Positions 23,083 to 35,447 of a stretch of 64,000 nucleotides of DNA are shown in pieces (within the stretch, counting starts at the first letter, position 1; every line of letters begins with the position of its first letter). The DNA comes from Anisakis pegreffii (Eukaryota; Nematoda; Chromadorea; Rhabditida; Anisakidae). The position numbers and the translations under genes were made by a program. The notes beneath the pieces were generated by a model. The model ran no database searches. It had not been told where the DNA came from and saw only the letters and a list, made by a program, of their open reading frames with translations. The stretch covers positions 1-64,000 of the forward strand of contig JAPYMA010000129.1 in assembly GCA_035041965.1 (NCBI GenBank), in the 5' to 3' direction.

Positions 23083-26000
23083 TCAACGTCGCATCCGCTT
23101 CTCAGACGGCTGAAAGTCCGAAACCGGTGGACCGCGATGGAAACCACCAGGTGGACCGCCGCCGAATGGAGGACCTCCGGGTGGACCCATTGGTCCCGGT
23201 CCGCCTGGACCTCCGTAGCCTGGACCACCTCCGAATCCTTGTGGTGGCTGAAATTAGCAATTTTCAAAACACGACGTTCCAGAATCTCCGGAAAGAGCGA
23301 TTGAAATGCAAAGGGAAATTGCAAATAAACTGAATATCAATTCAAATCAACTTGTATGGACTGTTCTCATCCTACTACTATAAGAACACTCAGCAAGCTG
23401 CACGAGAACTCATCAATTCATTGCTCTACCTCCAGGAATAACCACGCGAGTTTCTTGAATGCACTCGTATGGGAATGAGGGAGGATCGAAGCAAAGTTTT
23501 CTGATTCGATTCGATTACAATCATCTGTCATAACTGATTATGGAAAATGAAGCAAAATTGATTCGAACAATAATGAGTAGTCAAACAAGATGCAAAAACA
23601 ACAAACCCGTACTTGCATCTGCCGTTGACCCGATGGCGTGTCAGTTCTGAAGATCTGTAGAAGTTTTTGTACACCTTGCACGAGAGTTGGATCTGAAATG
23701 TAATAAACCCGTTCAGAAATTCCCACAGAGAAATTTGGCATTTGATATTTTCACAAAATTATCATACAACACCATATGATGGCATGTGTGTGTGTTTTCG
23801 ATCTAAATTAATCTTACTACACCAGTGAATCGCAAGCTCAGAAATATAGTAGTTATAGGTTTAGAAGACCGACCGGGTCCCCCAGGGCCACCGCCGCCTC
23901 GTTGACCTCCTTGACCTGGCGGTCCTTGCTGGAATGGTGGACCCATATTGCGACTCATTGGTCCGTCCATTGGTGGACCTCCACCACGTCCCATCATATC
24001 AGGTGGTGGCGCTCTTCCCAAAACATCTGGCGCTGGACCGCGTATCATATCTCCTCCTGGCCCGCCGCCGAACGGTCCTCCTATAACACCAACAACGAAC
24101 ATGTACTCTTCACCACTTCTTTACGAAAATCTGAACTGAACTGCAAAACTGCACGGTGGGGCAAAAGTGTGTATATATGTGTGTGTGCGTGTGTGTGTGT
24201 ATGTGTGTGTGTGCGTGAAAAGAAGCAAACCTCAAAAACAACCACAGTATAATAAAAACAAAAAAAACCTCATTTAGTAATGCAACCTCCCTAAAATAGA
24301 CCTTAGCAATAACATCGCTAACATTCAGCGATACGATAAAAATCGCCAGTAATATCACTACTACCTATGTCCTATGCCCAGTCAACCCTCGAGTAAACCA
24401 ACCGACGTTCGATCACTCAAAACGATCGTGCCTCCATAAACGCATAGGAAAGAAGTGAGCGAAGCGAGTCAAATCGAAACAACAAAATAATCAATCGTCG
24501 CAATTTATCGGGAACAAGGACAGGAAGGAATTAGCCAAATGAATTAGTAGTAGTATAACGATGATGACTAGGAGGTGGAGGCGCACCTCTGGGAGTGGTA
24601 CCTCCCGCACCGAAGAATTCACCACGAGAAGGAGGTGGTGGTGGTACACCACTACCCGAGTTGACTTGACCCGGTGGAGGGCCGCCGACTGATTGTGGCG
24701 GCGGTGCATTACCAATTATCGAAGTGGGTAGCTCACCACGTCGTGCCGCAACCTGTGCCATACGTTGACGTTTCGCTTCCTCCAAACGTTCCAACTCCTG
24801 TTGTCTTCTGGCCAAATCTAAAAATCCATCACATTCAATATCATTTTGCAACACACAATTTTAAAAAAATGAAGAAAGCACAGCGACGGAAATAGACCAA
24901 GGAATTGCAGCGAACCGTTATCGCACATATGCCTCTCACGCATAGATTGATAAGGAATCATTCAGAAACAAAACAAAAAACTGAAGATAAAAAAAAGCTG
25001 CAGAGCAGCATCGCATTCTTTTCATAGTGATTTCATCAACTGGACCATATGCGCATGCACATAATTACTTTCATACTAGCACTATAACTTCTGGCTACAA
25101 CTCTCGATTGCTGATCCAGCTTGATCAAGGACACTTCGATCGATTAAGATCACCACTGTGTTCGTTCCATCAAATTAGTTCACAATTCAGTTTTATGATG
25201 AACACAATTAAATATTCGAAACATCAACATCGGTCATTACAATCACGAGAATCCTTGATTACTAATAACTTGATAAAAGTTTTCAGATATTCTGCGAACA
25301 TGAAATTTCAATGTGATTTCACGTTGACCACATTTAGTGCATGAAGCCGTTGTTTTTGAGATCTGAAGGAATGTATCTGCGCTAGAAAGCAATGAAGGTC
25401 GAATAACTGCGAACGACTGCCAATTATGAGGTTAGAGCCTCATCACGATTTCAACCTCATACAATTCCAACTGTCCCTCTCATCAAACCAAACCAAAACA
25501 ACGCAGATCATTCAAAGAGATGCAAAACTGACAAGCAATCAGTCATATTTGTCACGCATTCAAAGGAACCTTTTCGTTTCGATATCAAATCCAATTCACT
25601 ACTTTCATCCCGACAATAATGTCACAATAAATGAGAGATACGCATTTCCAGATGTATTCAAAACTGTCCCGCAATATGTTTACGCTAAGGCAATGATATG
25701 ACAACGTATGACGACATATTGATGATAGAAATTGAACTGAACCGTTTCCTCCAGACAAAAAAAAACAATTCAGTTCTAATTCCTTCTGGTGCCACTAGTC
25801 GTCGTAAATTCACTTGTTAGAAAATACATATACAGCATACATACATACCTAACTATATGATTTATCATCAACTGCAATATGAAGCAAAAAATCGAAGCAA
25901 ACCCCGTCGTAAACATTGAAATGTTTCACACACACCAACTCCTCAATGAATGGAGTGAGTGTGTGAAAATGCTGAAGTAAGTCGTATCAAAAGAATCATT

Positions 26001-29000
26001 TATAAATCTTGCCTTCACGAAGCATTTGCGTTTGATAGTCTTGATAGGCCAGTTCCATGTCAGCATCCAAACGTCTACGAGCTTCTTTTAGTTCTTCGTC
26101 CAGTTGCGCTTTACGCTGTCTTTCCACCTCATAAAGCTCCTTCCACTTCTGACCGAACACAAACTCGAAACTATTGCTCGGTGGAAAACGGGGACCCAAT
26201 TCTCGTTCCCTACACATAATTAAGACGTAGAAATACCAGTAAAATATCTTTTGTCTATTATGAAAAGTACAAAGACACATTCCAAACTTGTCCAGTGAAT
26301 CAACCTTCATAAGCAGTCAATTAGACAACTCAGAAAGCAATAAAACCAACAGATCATATCGACCAGAACAGGAAGTACAATAACTCCTCTCATGTGCTAT
26401 CCAAAAATACTTGAGGAATAAGCCGAAGGCGAAATTCATCCTACTTCCACTCCTTCAAACGGCTCCTTCTCAAGAGTCTATCGAATATTTCGGATTCGAA
26501 AAAAAAGACATTGAGAGAAAAAACACTGCGAAGTCTTCGTCAAGAATCGAGTCTTCGGACTAAACGAAACTAGATTTAAAAGAATCTTCTAAAACCACCA
26601 ATTATGGAAATCCAAAACATGAACCAATAAGAAATAAGTTGCAGTAAATGTTATAATACCAAGTAAACCACAAAGAGACCACAATCGAGAAAGCAATCAG
26701 TTGAAATTCTTCGTATATTAATCGGATGTGCACAACAATGGTTTGTATTTGATATCGTGATTACCTTCCACTTCTGTATCATTCTCGTGCCAATGCACCA
26801 TTTACGAACAGCATTTGTTTCACACACGAAACTACACTTCAACAGAATAAAAGTCCAAGTCCAATAGTCCTCGAAGATGCTTTGAACAAAATCAACTGAA
26901 TGAATGGAAATCAACTGAATCAAGAGAAAAGTCCAGAGGGGATGATGATGGTGATGTTTCGAAGTGAACTTCAGCATTATGAGTCAGTCCATTTTAAATT
27001 CACATTGTGAATTCATCGTGTTGCTTGTATCGGTGTGCATATAGGTCAGACATTGTTTGCGTTAAAGGTGATATTGCAGCATAGTGTAAAAAGTCAACTG
27101 AGACACGATCTTGATCGGTCGGTTATCAAGAAACTGATGATAACAGAAAGCCGAACGAATGTATCACGAAGATGTTTGCTAAACGCTGATCACGGTAAAG
27201 ATATCACGACAACATTCAAACCAGAGTTGTGCACATTCCACAGAAGAAGCCAACAACTGCCCAGCTGTTCACCAATTACACATTGTTTGAATAAACGAAA
27301 AGAAACCACAAGTCAAGTGGTGATCATTTCTGATCAGATAGCTATCAAAATTTTACTCGAAGTTGATCCGTGAAGCAAACTTCATCTTAGAAGAAATGAA
27401 ACACTGAATAAAATAAGTTCCAGTTGATTTCTCAAAAGTGGAGCTCTTCAGTGCAATTGTAAAATCAACTAATTTGCGATTGACAACAATTCAAAACTGT
27501 TAACAACTGCAAAAAGCGATTCACTGCTTCAAAATAATTTGACTGTTCATGATAAACATGAACATTTCCAGTGAAGCAAAAAAACAAAAAAAAACGGAAC
27601 TTAAATAAACATGTGAACTGATGAAGTTGAAGAAATGTTAATGAAGTTGAAACTTAAAAAATCACAGAAACAATAATGGCATTAATAATGATAATAATAA
27701 TAATAGTAATAATAATAACGGTATAAATGTAAATAAATAAACTACTTTTGTAGCTGAGCATTACGTGGTATCATACGCTCAGCAAGTCCGTCGTCTTCGT
27801 CTCTCGGCTCCAACATTTCCACAACCAACGGCTTTGGACTCCTATACGAAACAAATTCCCTCTTAGCGTAAAACAACAACAACAACAACAAAATTCAACT
27901 ATTTCAAGTGATCACAAAACATTTCTCAGAGTATAACTCAAACACTCCCTCTTTATGTCACTTTTACATTAACCAACTAACTCTACCATTCCTAAGTTTT
28001 CAAATTCCATTCCATCCCTAAGTTTTAGTTTTCCTAAGTTCACTCCTCTGATGCTTTTTGAAACCCACTAACACCAACTCTATCACAGACCTTCACTTAG
28101 CCTAACACAAAACCCCTCTTTCCACGATTAATCTGATGTTCATATTTCCATAAGCTCCCAACCGAAACGAGTCAATTCATTACGAAAAAACGATCTGAAG
28201 TTATTTCCACTAAAATCATTCGATGAAGATCATTGAAATAAATCCATATTCCTCACGTTGATTTCACAGTGTTGTAATATTGCTTGAGTGACCAAACCAT
28301 TCTTTAAAAAACATTCACTTTCGTTTGTTTAGAACTCGAGAAATCACCAGTGGAATTTAAATTAACTAATTTCCTTCCACTTGTTGACAGCAAAACTTCT
28401 TCGGTCATTTATCAACAAATCACTCAGAGAACCCGTTAATTTTTCAGATTTTTCTGAATTTCGTGAGAGAGAGAATGCATCCAATAAGCCTTAGCTTCAA
28501 AAATCACAACATTACCTGTGGATATCCGTACATACAGAGCATATTTCATGAATTTTAAATCAAAACCTTTCGGTGACTTTAAAACAGATTTTCTGATTTG
28601 CAATTGTAAAACTCTCAAAACTGCGCATTTGTTGAATTCACCAAACGCACCACAACATTCCGTTTTTCACATCATTCTATCAAAAGTTAAACTATTCGTT
28701 TGTTCCTCACAGTTCAGGCCAAATGCAAAATCCTAACCACATGAAACATATGGTGCATCATCGAACAACTGCCACCGCTCTTTGAATTTCTATGGTCACC
28801 AAAATTACTCGTTGTGTATTTTCGATAAATACACATAACGATACCAATGCAACAGAAAATTGCGATTCATGAAGGCGGATAAAACTATGAAATGCTTATC
28901 AGTATAAATGAGTCGTATCCGTCGCGCATCATTTCTTTGCTGCATCATATATATGCGGAACGTTGCTGGTATGCAATGAGATGTGATCATTTTGAGCAGA

Positions 29001-32000
29001 TAAACACAATCGATCTATCATCATTCATTCATTGATTACACATTGTAAAAACTCACGATGTCAGTAGGAATACTTTGTCACGAATCTGATGCAGTGCCTC
29101 GTTAGCCGAAGGCTTTCGCTCAAATTCGACAATTCCCTCGCCGGTGGGTCTTCCCTTCTCGTCGACTATGTGCACGGCACGTTCCACTTCGCCGAATGCC
29201 GAGAATGCATGATAGAGCATCTCGTTGGACACTGTTGGCGACAGTTCTTTCACTTTCAACGCGGCACCGTGTACCGCGAATCGGACACGTACCGGTCGTC
29301 CGTGAATCATTTTCCCATCGATCGCCTCTTTCGCGCTCTCCGCATGAGCACGAGTATCCTACATTTTTGATCATCTTCAATATCTCTTCACTACAACCTC
29401 CCACTTCAAAGGTGATTCACTTGTGCTCCTATTCAATTTATTCATCAGCTAAGTGAATCAACACCCTCTAACAAATTAACACTTCTTTTTTGAACGTCAA
29501 ACAACTAATGGATTGCAATTTCATAAATAGTATTCGGAGATCGTGTTAATCCTAGTAAATGAACTTAAACCATTTCATGACTCAGCGATACTTGATCCAC
29601 TAATTTTAGCGAATACTATTTCACCCAGCTCATTGATCTACGAGAGAATTTCAGATCTTATTACTAGGAATGAGATAGGAGAAGCCAAACTGCACGAGTG
29701 AAAACGATCCAGTCTTCTGATTTCATTTTGAATTTCACGATTAATAATTCACTCATCGTCAGTTAATTATAAAAAGTATGCAAATGTTTTTCTCAGTGAA
29801 CACCGTCTGTTCAATAAAACATTGAAAAACATCATACTCAATAACTTGTACGGAATCTATCCTAATCTCGATTTTCCAAAACAATACTTGAAAATGCAAT
29901 CGAAACAGCTCTGCCCACCCAGGATGTACCAAACCCATTCGAAATCGCACAGTTTCGAAACCGAAGTAATCATGTTCAGTATACAAGTAACGTAAGGAAA
30001 GCAATCAGTAAATTCTAAACACATTGTTAGATATTAAGCTGAAAACGATTAATGTAAACTGTGAAACGATAAAAAATGAAGTCGAAAGTGCAAGACCGCT
30101 ACTCTTGAATTCGATCATCTAGTTACAGGGGTGAATTTAGGAAAGATGTCAAACAAAGATGGCATATATCTGAGAGAAAATCTAGCCGGTTGAGTAAATG
30201 AAGTGGACAGGGACAATCTTCTCAGTAGAGAAAAGACTGAAAGAGGTTAATAATAGCCATCCATGCACATTACTGTTGAGTACATAAGGCGAGTAAAACA
30301 AAAAACTTGTGAAGAACTGCCACGCAAATTATCAAAATGAACGGATGGTTTGGTATATAAAACCAGATTGGTATATAAATATATAAAAAATTTGGTATAT
30401 AAAAAATTTCCAAGTGACTGATCGAAATTTCTTTTCCCAGTAAAAAAAATGAGTAAGCAAAGAAAGCGTTTCTGTTTTGGTAACAGCCAATATGAACCGT
30501 TCACGAGACATAATTCATTCTGGAGCACTCTTGACTTCCAAAGCATTATGTGTTGATTACTGTCAAAATGCGATAAGACGACATTAAATTCACTTCTGTT
30601 TGAAATACCACTCTGAACAGCGAACTTCTGACCGGCAATAGCACAAATATGATACGTCAATGAAATACACCGAAATGCATTCTTCTCAATTGTACTCGAG
30701 TTTACTTCATTCAGTCGTTCGTTTGCATTATCGAATAATGACTGAATGCAATGAAACGCATTCTTCAACACATTTCGCAAGCATTACACATCACAAGACA
30801 ACATTATTATGATACCAATCGTAGCAACCGTTAAAAAAACTTCCTCTATAAACAACTCCAAACACAACTGCTGCGAGAATGATGACCCTCACTATGAGAG
30901 CAATTAGGATTGTCCAAAGAAGTATATTAGGCCAGATAGAGGAAGTATAGGGATCAAACAGAAAACTTCACACGAAGAAATTATAATCCGTCTCGTAACT
31001 TTCGTGGGCAACGATATAATCTGCACACATGCAACGAATCCGGCGTAATGGGCACCAATGCCCAACAACCTGATAGATACCGATACGATTCACATCTCTA
31101 CTCCAATGAATAATGAGTGCTCCATACTTATCAAAAAAAAATTCCAGTATATGCATACTGAAGCAAATAAAGCAAGTGTTGGCAGAATCAAGTCCAAATT
31201 ACTCGAAGTTATCACTGATACTATGCCTTTGACGAACTATACTTTTTGTGTCGATAAAGTCAGTAGCATCTTCGAACATAAACGATAAATTCTAATGGAA
31301 TAATACAACCGCACATGTCAAATCAGAACATATTCTCAGATCAGCCAGTTCGTATACGTCGTATACGAAGACGAAAAGAAAAACGGAAAACTGAGTGTAC
31401 TGTTGAATAAGAAACATACTTATATAATACTGAAACTCATTTTACATAATATTTCGTACGAGAAATAGAAAACACTCGCGTTTGTGATGATTTTGCTGGA
31501 TGAATTAACAAATGCAATCTACTAAAACACTCATCATCCTCAAACTGTTTGAAGATTTACATATTATCAATCATACTCACAAAATGATTATTACACTCAA
31601 AAAAAAACAGAGCACATTCATAGTGTCACCAATCAAAAAATTTCAAACGATTAAGATATGAGGCGAGGAAGGATACAAAGTCATGTATAATTATAAACAT
31701 ATGCCCTCTAAATGCACGGTCAGAGTTCGCTGTTCATTTGATTCTGATCACATTGATCAGTAAAAATATTTTTCCCACCAACCAACTCATTTGAATGTCT
31801 TTTTACAGAATCTCAACTGAATTTCAGTTCTTACCAATAATCTGCTCAGAAAATTACACATAAATAATCAATCTGAAACATCAATATTACGTTGACGATA
31901 GGAACAAACAACGTTACTGCAATGAATACGTTTGATAACGAACGAAATTCTGAAAAAGAACCTCATTAGGAACAGAACAAAATACACAAACAAGATGGAT

Positions 32001-33509
32001 TGTATTACAAAGGCAAGTATTCCTCTCTAATTGGATAGCTCTTCTCAAATCAGTTATGACCAATGAACATTTTAAAAACTGTTGCTCAATCACTGCCATT
32101 ATGAACTTCAAATGCAAATGCAAACTTCATTTTTCACAATCTTCAATTAGAGTCATCATACAACATCGCCGTTTCCTATTGTCTTCGTTAACACAAATTC
32201 CGATATTTGTAAGAAATCTTTGTATATCTCTTTGAGAGAGGCTTGCTCTTGGAAATAAACATGTCTCAATGATGTGTTACTTCATGATAAAATAAAGAGG
32301 GATTGTCTCGGTCAATTTATAAGAAAATATGCGAGCTAAGAAGAATAGAATGAACGCGAGCGATGTGAGGACAGTTTGTTTGTTCATCCCATTCACCATC
32401 TTCATTTGCTGATTGAGTTGTTATCAATGAAAAACAACTTGTAATGCGCAGTACCACATGAAATACTCAGCCTGACGTTTTAGTTGTAAAAATTATAATC
32501 AGTACACATGAAACGATCTACTCCAAAACTATGGCACAATGTAAAAATTGCCTTTCAGGCATAGCGCCGTTTAGGCACTCAAAAATTTACTAACAATATT
32601 CAAGTTTCAATCGACTGACCGAGAGATATTCTCTACAACAGAATTTATTAGTGTCACATATGGGAAGATGTTGGATTTAGAGATAAATTCATATTTTGCG
32701 GATTAGGTGAGCTGTAGGCAATGCTAAACAGAACGCAGCGTGTTAACGGAAGAAATTTCGCGGCTGGAATTGCAATTTTTTTCAGTTCAATGGAAGCAAT
32801 TCAAAAGACTGTGAATTTTGTGTATTGATCGAAATATCAATAAGATACTGGAAGAGATCGTTAAGAGAGACACACACTTGATGACTTCGAACAACGATAA
32901 ATCCAAGTAAGCGGCTAGTACGACACATGATCGTCTTTTGACGAAAACACTTACCATTCTGAGGAACGCGAACCCCTTGCCACTCAGATAGCATTCTGCG
33001 ATATCTCCGTGTGGTGTGAACAATTCTTTCAATTCCTCTTCTTTCAGATCATTCGGTAAATTGCCCACAAACAAACGACAACGTCCCGTGAACTTCTTCT
33101 TCGGCAGATCCGTCATCAACTCATTGTCGGTGAACGCTTGACCCGAGAGCATGCTCATCGCACGACCACCGCCCCCACCTCCTCCACCCCCGTGACCTCG
33201 ATCACCTCTCGAATTCATGTCTCCGCTTGATCGATGATGTGCACTGAAATCAAACGATTACAGCAAATCTATATTTCAACTAATACTCCAACAATACATA
33301 ACAAGTTGTGTTAATTGATAAAAATGCTATCTTGAAGAGTATTACCGATCTGAGGATGGTGTTGATTTTCGATCCATGCGATCGCCACGATCCGACCTCA
33401 TTCGCTGCATTGATCCACCACCTCCAGGTCCATTTGGACGGTTCGATGAATTCGGTGCACTGTTTACGTTACGTGCTGACCCTCCACTGCTGCGTCCACG
33501 ATCGCTCAT
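23083..33509 (-). CDS. nono: DBHS-family RNA-binding protein (NONO/SFPQ-like)
   Basis: Nine exons: 33509-33346, 33243-32955, 29358-29057, 27841-27746, 26209-26013, 24817-24587, 24080-23874, 23692-23613, 23247-23083; about 576 aa. After a Gly/Ser/Arg-rich head, RRM1 has RNP2 LFVGNL (112-117) and RNP1 GKGFAFLRM (143-151); RRM2 includes ALKVKELSP, VERAVHIVDEKGRPTG and GIVEFERKP. The NOPS segment (SPKPLVVEMLEP, FPPSNSFEFVFGQKWKELYE) and the long coiled coil (about RQRKAQLDEELKEARRRLD through LARRQQELERLEEAKRQ) are typical of DBHS dimers. The C-terminus is Gly/Pro-rich and ends EKRMRR. These proteins bind RNA and DNA in the nucleus and act in splicing, transcription and retention of RNA. The coiled-coil exon ends at a GC donor (AAG|GCAAGA at 26013). 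The end of exon 6 is uncertain: GT sites at 24587 and 24602 both keep frame. An AATAAA lies 28 nt past the stop. Confidence 0.93.
24168..24222. repeat. TG/CA dinucleotide microsatellite
   Basis: An interrupted (TG)n tract in the DBHS intron between exons 6 and 7, on the plus strand; polymorphic length would be expected. Confidence 0.8.
24818..26012. other. DBHS intron 5 (GC-AG), no gene inside
   Basis: Begins with GC at 26012-26011 (minus strand) and ends with TTTTTAG before 24817. The frames inside are short and unrecognised. Confidence 0.6.
26210..27745. other. DBHS intron 4, with ATA-rich tract
   Basis: Holds an (ATA)n-like tract near 27686-27718 and short unrecognised frames. No nested gene was seen. 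Confidence 0.5.
27842..29056. other. DBHS intron 3, no gene inside
   Basis: AT-rich intronic sequence, with CAA repeats near 27873-27890. No coding signal was recognised. Confidence 0.5.
29359..32954. other. DBHS intron 2 (3.6 kb), no gene inside
   Basis: The longest intron in the window. The frame at 30247-30780 (minus) has no recognisable motif. Three GGTATATAAA units occur at 30352-30408. No nested RNA gene was recognised by eye. Confidence 0.5.
30352..30408. repeat. Three short direct repeats GGTATATAAA
   Basis: Three copies of GGTATATAAA are spaced about 15-25 bp apart in DBHS intron 2; probably a small local duplication. Confidence 0.6.
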
Positions 33510-35447
33510 CTTGATTGAATTTTACTTTTACAATTATACTGAAACTTTACACGCTTACTTTCAACAATTATACCGGAAAATTCTTTAGATTTTTACGGTA
33601 AAAATTCACTAGAACATATCATAATATGAGGAGAATGAATTCTAGGCGAGAAGATAGAAAAATAGCAACGCGAAGCGAACGGCTACGTACGAAATGAACG
33701 AACGCCAAGCGTTGAATTACACTCTGCGATATCGATTGATGATTGTGTTTCGTTACTAACACACCCAACGACTACGGTAATGGTGGCTTGGTTAGTAAAG
33801 TTCATGTGTTTGGGTGGATTTCGACTAAAATTCATCCAATTGGGATTAATGTTCGCGCATATCCGGCACTGTGTGAGGGGATTGTGTAATTTCTAAAGAG
33901 ACAAAATAAGATAATTTCTGAAGAATGCGAAACGTTCACTGATTCACTACGTTCATTGCGATAATTTTCCTTTGCACGAACACTCGAAATAATTTCGACA
34001 CTTAAATAAACACGTAACAATTAAAATCCAAATGGATCAATGCGTCACCGTAAACGTGTAATATCACCAAAGTCAAAGACAGCATCGAGTAACGGTTCTG
34101 ATTCAGTTTGCTTTCAAACAAACATATTTTCTGGCTTAAGCATGCTTATTTTCTCGCTAATCATCCAAATTTGTGTTCAACTACACTGTTGCAATAGATT
34201 CGCTCTGTCGTTCCTTTTTCATACTGCTCGCTTTTAACTTCAAATCGCAATGAACAATACGCAATTGGCTACATTTACGATCTAAGGATTCCTTGAGCAA
34301 AACACAACAACGCAGAATTCGCTTAGAATCAAGCGAAATTCACTGATGAAATCAAAGTTTGGCACCCAATTGAAACCATACGCAGCAGCAGCTAATAGAC
34401 TAATGCCTTTCATTGGCAGTGAGATTGTTGTCGCAGAATCTTAACGAACTGCAGTCCGATGCGGCTTCAGAATATACGGTTAAACACCTTCTATATTCTG
34501 AATGCGTCTTCGGCATCTTATTGCTAATTTTGTAGACGAAACTTCAACGGAGTCGAATTTCATTGCGCTGAATTCGACAAACGAATAAGTATGATTTCCG
34601 AAACAAATGAATGATTAAAATCAAATAGAGGTATGCGAATATGATTCAGAAATGATACAGTTTCACAACAAAAACAACGCAATCTCAACTCCATTTCAAT
34701 TTGATTTTATTGTCAACAGTACAATTGTCAAACAAGTGTTACAATTATGAATATATCAAATACGGTTATGAAGCAGATGTTTTTCATATTCCAAATTCAT
34801 CAATGAACATTACACGTCGAACAATCATCGATAATCACAGACGACTTATTTAATCTAGAATCGAGAATCGAACACGACCTTAAAACCTATTCCCAATTGC
34901 TTACAATATGCAAGACAATCATGATGAGAACCTCAGACGAGTCACACTTCATTTCAATATTCTAATTTCATCAAATCTCAGCTATCCATTTCTCAATATA
35001 TCTTTAACATATTCAACATTATCTCAATAAAACAATCAAGAGTCTATTCACAACTCATCTACTTTCGAAAACAGCTAAGAAATATTACTGGATTCTTTCT
35101 CGTTAAAATTGAACAATTATGCAAAAGATGGAAAACAAAGCCAACACACAATTGTATATAGAACGGAAAGCAAATTAAAACTGCCAACAAGCAGTAAAAA
35201 CAATTGCGAGATTTGATTTCCATTGGAAATTTGAGTTCAATATTTTCAACATCATACATATATGTTCTACGGTTCGGTTCGATGGGCACATAATGAAATG
35301 CCCAACACATCAAATTATCCGCATAGACAGAGGCAAATTGAACGAATCATCTCAAAAAGCAGATGAAGAGTAGTAGCGCATAAACAATTGATGCTGATTG
35401 AGAGTGTGTGAATGAAGTGAATCAGAATGGAGAGGCAAATGTGATTG
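33510..35447. other. Spacer between DBHS and ABCF3
   Basis: Should contain the DBHS promoter region near 33510-34000 and the ABCF3 3' UTR near 35000-35447. Short frames at 34040-34237 (+) and 35059-35313 (-) are unrecognised. Confidence 0.4.

Noticed and set aside
23070..24252. Plus-strand Gly/Pro/Trp-rich frames
   Set aside because: Antisense of the Gly/Pro-rich DBHS C-terminal exons, or the TG microsatellite.
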